Below, in pieces: positions 5,162 through 5,452 of a stretch of DNA of 5,452 nucleotides. Each line of letters opens with the position of its first letter. Position 1 is the stretch's first letter. Both the position numbers and the translations under genes were made by a program. The notes under the pieces were generated by a model. The model was given only the letters and a program-made list of their open reading frames with translations, made no database searches and was not told the DNA's origin. The DNA is from Propionibacterium sp. (lineage in GTDB: Bacteria; Actinomycetota; Actinomycetes; Propionibacteriales; Propionibacteriaceae), in NCBI GenBank assembly GCA_022837595.1, contig JALHFX010000117.1:1-5452 (forward strand), written 5' to 3'.

Positions 5162-5452
5162 GCCTCCTGGTCGTGGTTTGCGGCACGGACCATCGTGCCC
5201 GTGCCCTCGTCGGTGAAGATCTCCAGAAGCAGCGCATGTTTGATGCGGCCGTCGATGACTGTGGCGCGATCAACGCCCCCGTCCACCGCACGCAAGCAGG
5301 CCTCCATCTTCGGACGCATACCCGATTCCAGGTCGGGTAGTAGCTGACGAAGCTCGGTGGAGTCGATTTCTTTGACGATGCTCTCCGAGTTCGGCCAGTC
5401 TGCATACAGGCCCGCAACATCGGTGAGCATCACCATGCGAGCGGCCCCCAAC
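5158..5452 (-). CDS. argB: Acetylglutamate kinase, C-terminal part (5' end outside window)
   Basis: ArgB phosphorylates N-acetyl-L-glutamate with ATP, the second step of arginine biosynthesis, in the cytoplasm. Only the last 97 residues are in the window; the frame is open to the window edge and the gene continues upstream. Visible family landmarks are LTDVAGLYADWP near the start of the fragment, the ESGMRPKMEAC segment whose lysine is the conserved active-site lysine of the amino-acid kinase fold, and VIDGRIKHALLLEIF followed by TDEGTGTMV near the C-terminus. The short tail after TMV is normal for the family. The TGA stop overlaps the first ATG of argD (ATGA), so the two are probably translationally coupled in one operon. 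No damage is seen in this part. The identification is safe; whether the missing N-terminal part is intact cannot be judged. Confidence 0.95.
   Translation of the reverse strand, partial: LGAARMVMLTDVAGLYADWPNSESIVKEIDSTELRQLLPDLESGMRPKMEACLRAVDGGVDRATVIDGRIKHALLLEIFTDEGTGTMVRAANHDQEA
5163..5168 (-). promoter_or_regulatory. Ribosome binding site of argD
   Basis: A full AGGAGG lies inside the end of argB. It is only 1 base from the first ATG (5161) and 4 bases from the second ATG (5158). Spacing therefore favours the second ATG, while the ATGA overlap with the argB stop uses the first. The two choices differ by one methionine. Confidence 0.7.

Noticed and set aside
4872..5420. Upstream part of a 469-codon frame continuous with the argD C-terminal frame
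   Set aside because: Before 4871 this frame has no aminotransferase similarity and overlaps argB and the argD N-terminus, which are clear in other frames. It is a shadow made continuous by the frameshift, not a fusion protein.

Overview
The window looks like high-GC actinobacterial DNA. The basis is the wording of the proteins (ArgB, ArgD, ArgR, ArgH and TyrS all read like actinobacterial family members), GTG starts with 4-base gene overlaps, and TAGGGT-type -10 boxes. I cannot name the genus; an order such as Propionibacteriales or Micrococcales would fit, but that is a guess. Every gene I can support is on the minus strand, so transcription runs from high to low coordinates.

Layout in transcription order. 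The window opens inside argB (acetylglutamate kinase, C-terminal 97 residues, 5452-5158). argB overlaps argD (acetylornithine aminotransferase, 5161-4011) by ATGA. argD overlaps argR (arginine repressor, 4014-3496) by GTGA. argR meets argH (argininosuccinate lyase, ending at 1919) with a GTGA overlap if the longest argH frame is used. After a 29-base gap comes tyrS (tyrosyl-tRNA synthetase, 1889-621). The rest, 620-1, has no protein gene. It holds an inverted repeat just after tyrS, then a series of candidate sigma-70 promoters, then a stretch almost free of T on the + strand (G/T-rich in the transcribed sense). I read this as the promoter and leader region of a ribosomal RNA operon whose 16S gene would lie just beyond base 1.

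How the genes work together. ArgB phosphorylates N-acetylglutamate. ArgD makes N-acetylornithine two steps later. ArgH releases arginine and fumarate at the end of the pathway. ArgR senses arginine and represses the set. argF and argG, often found between argD and argR and between argR and argH in actinobacteria, are absent here. tyrS is a housekeeping gene at the end of the cluster.

Main points of interest. (1) argD is broken in this sequence: around 4868-4876 the frame changes and about 12-15 residues, including the conserved cofactor-loop segment before T-E-A-N-E, are missing, which fits a deletion of about 34-43 bases or an assembly error. (2) Two strong promoter-like sites, TTGACT-17-TAGGGT and TTGGCT-17-TAGGGT, plus a weaker upstream one, precede the T-free leader. 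(3) The argH start is uncertain: the overlap favours a protein of 526 residues, family length favours one of 479. I see no mobile element, CRISPR array, tRNA or clearly new system; this is a core-genome region with one gene lesion and an interesting rRNA-type control region.
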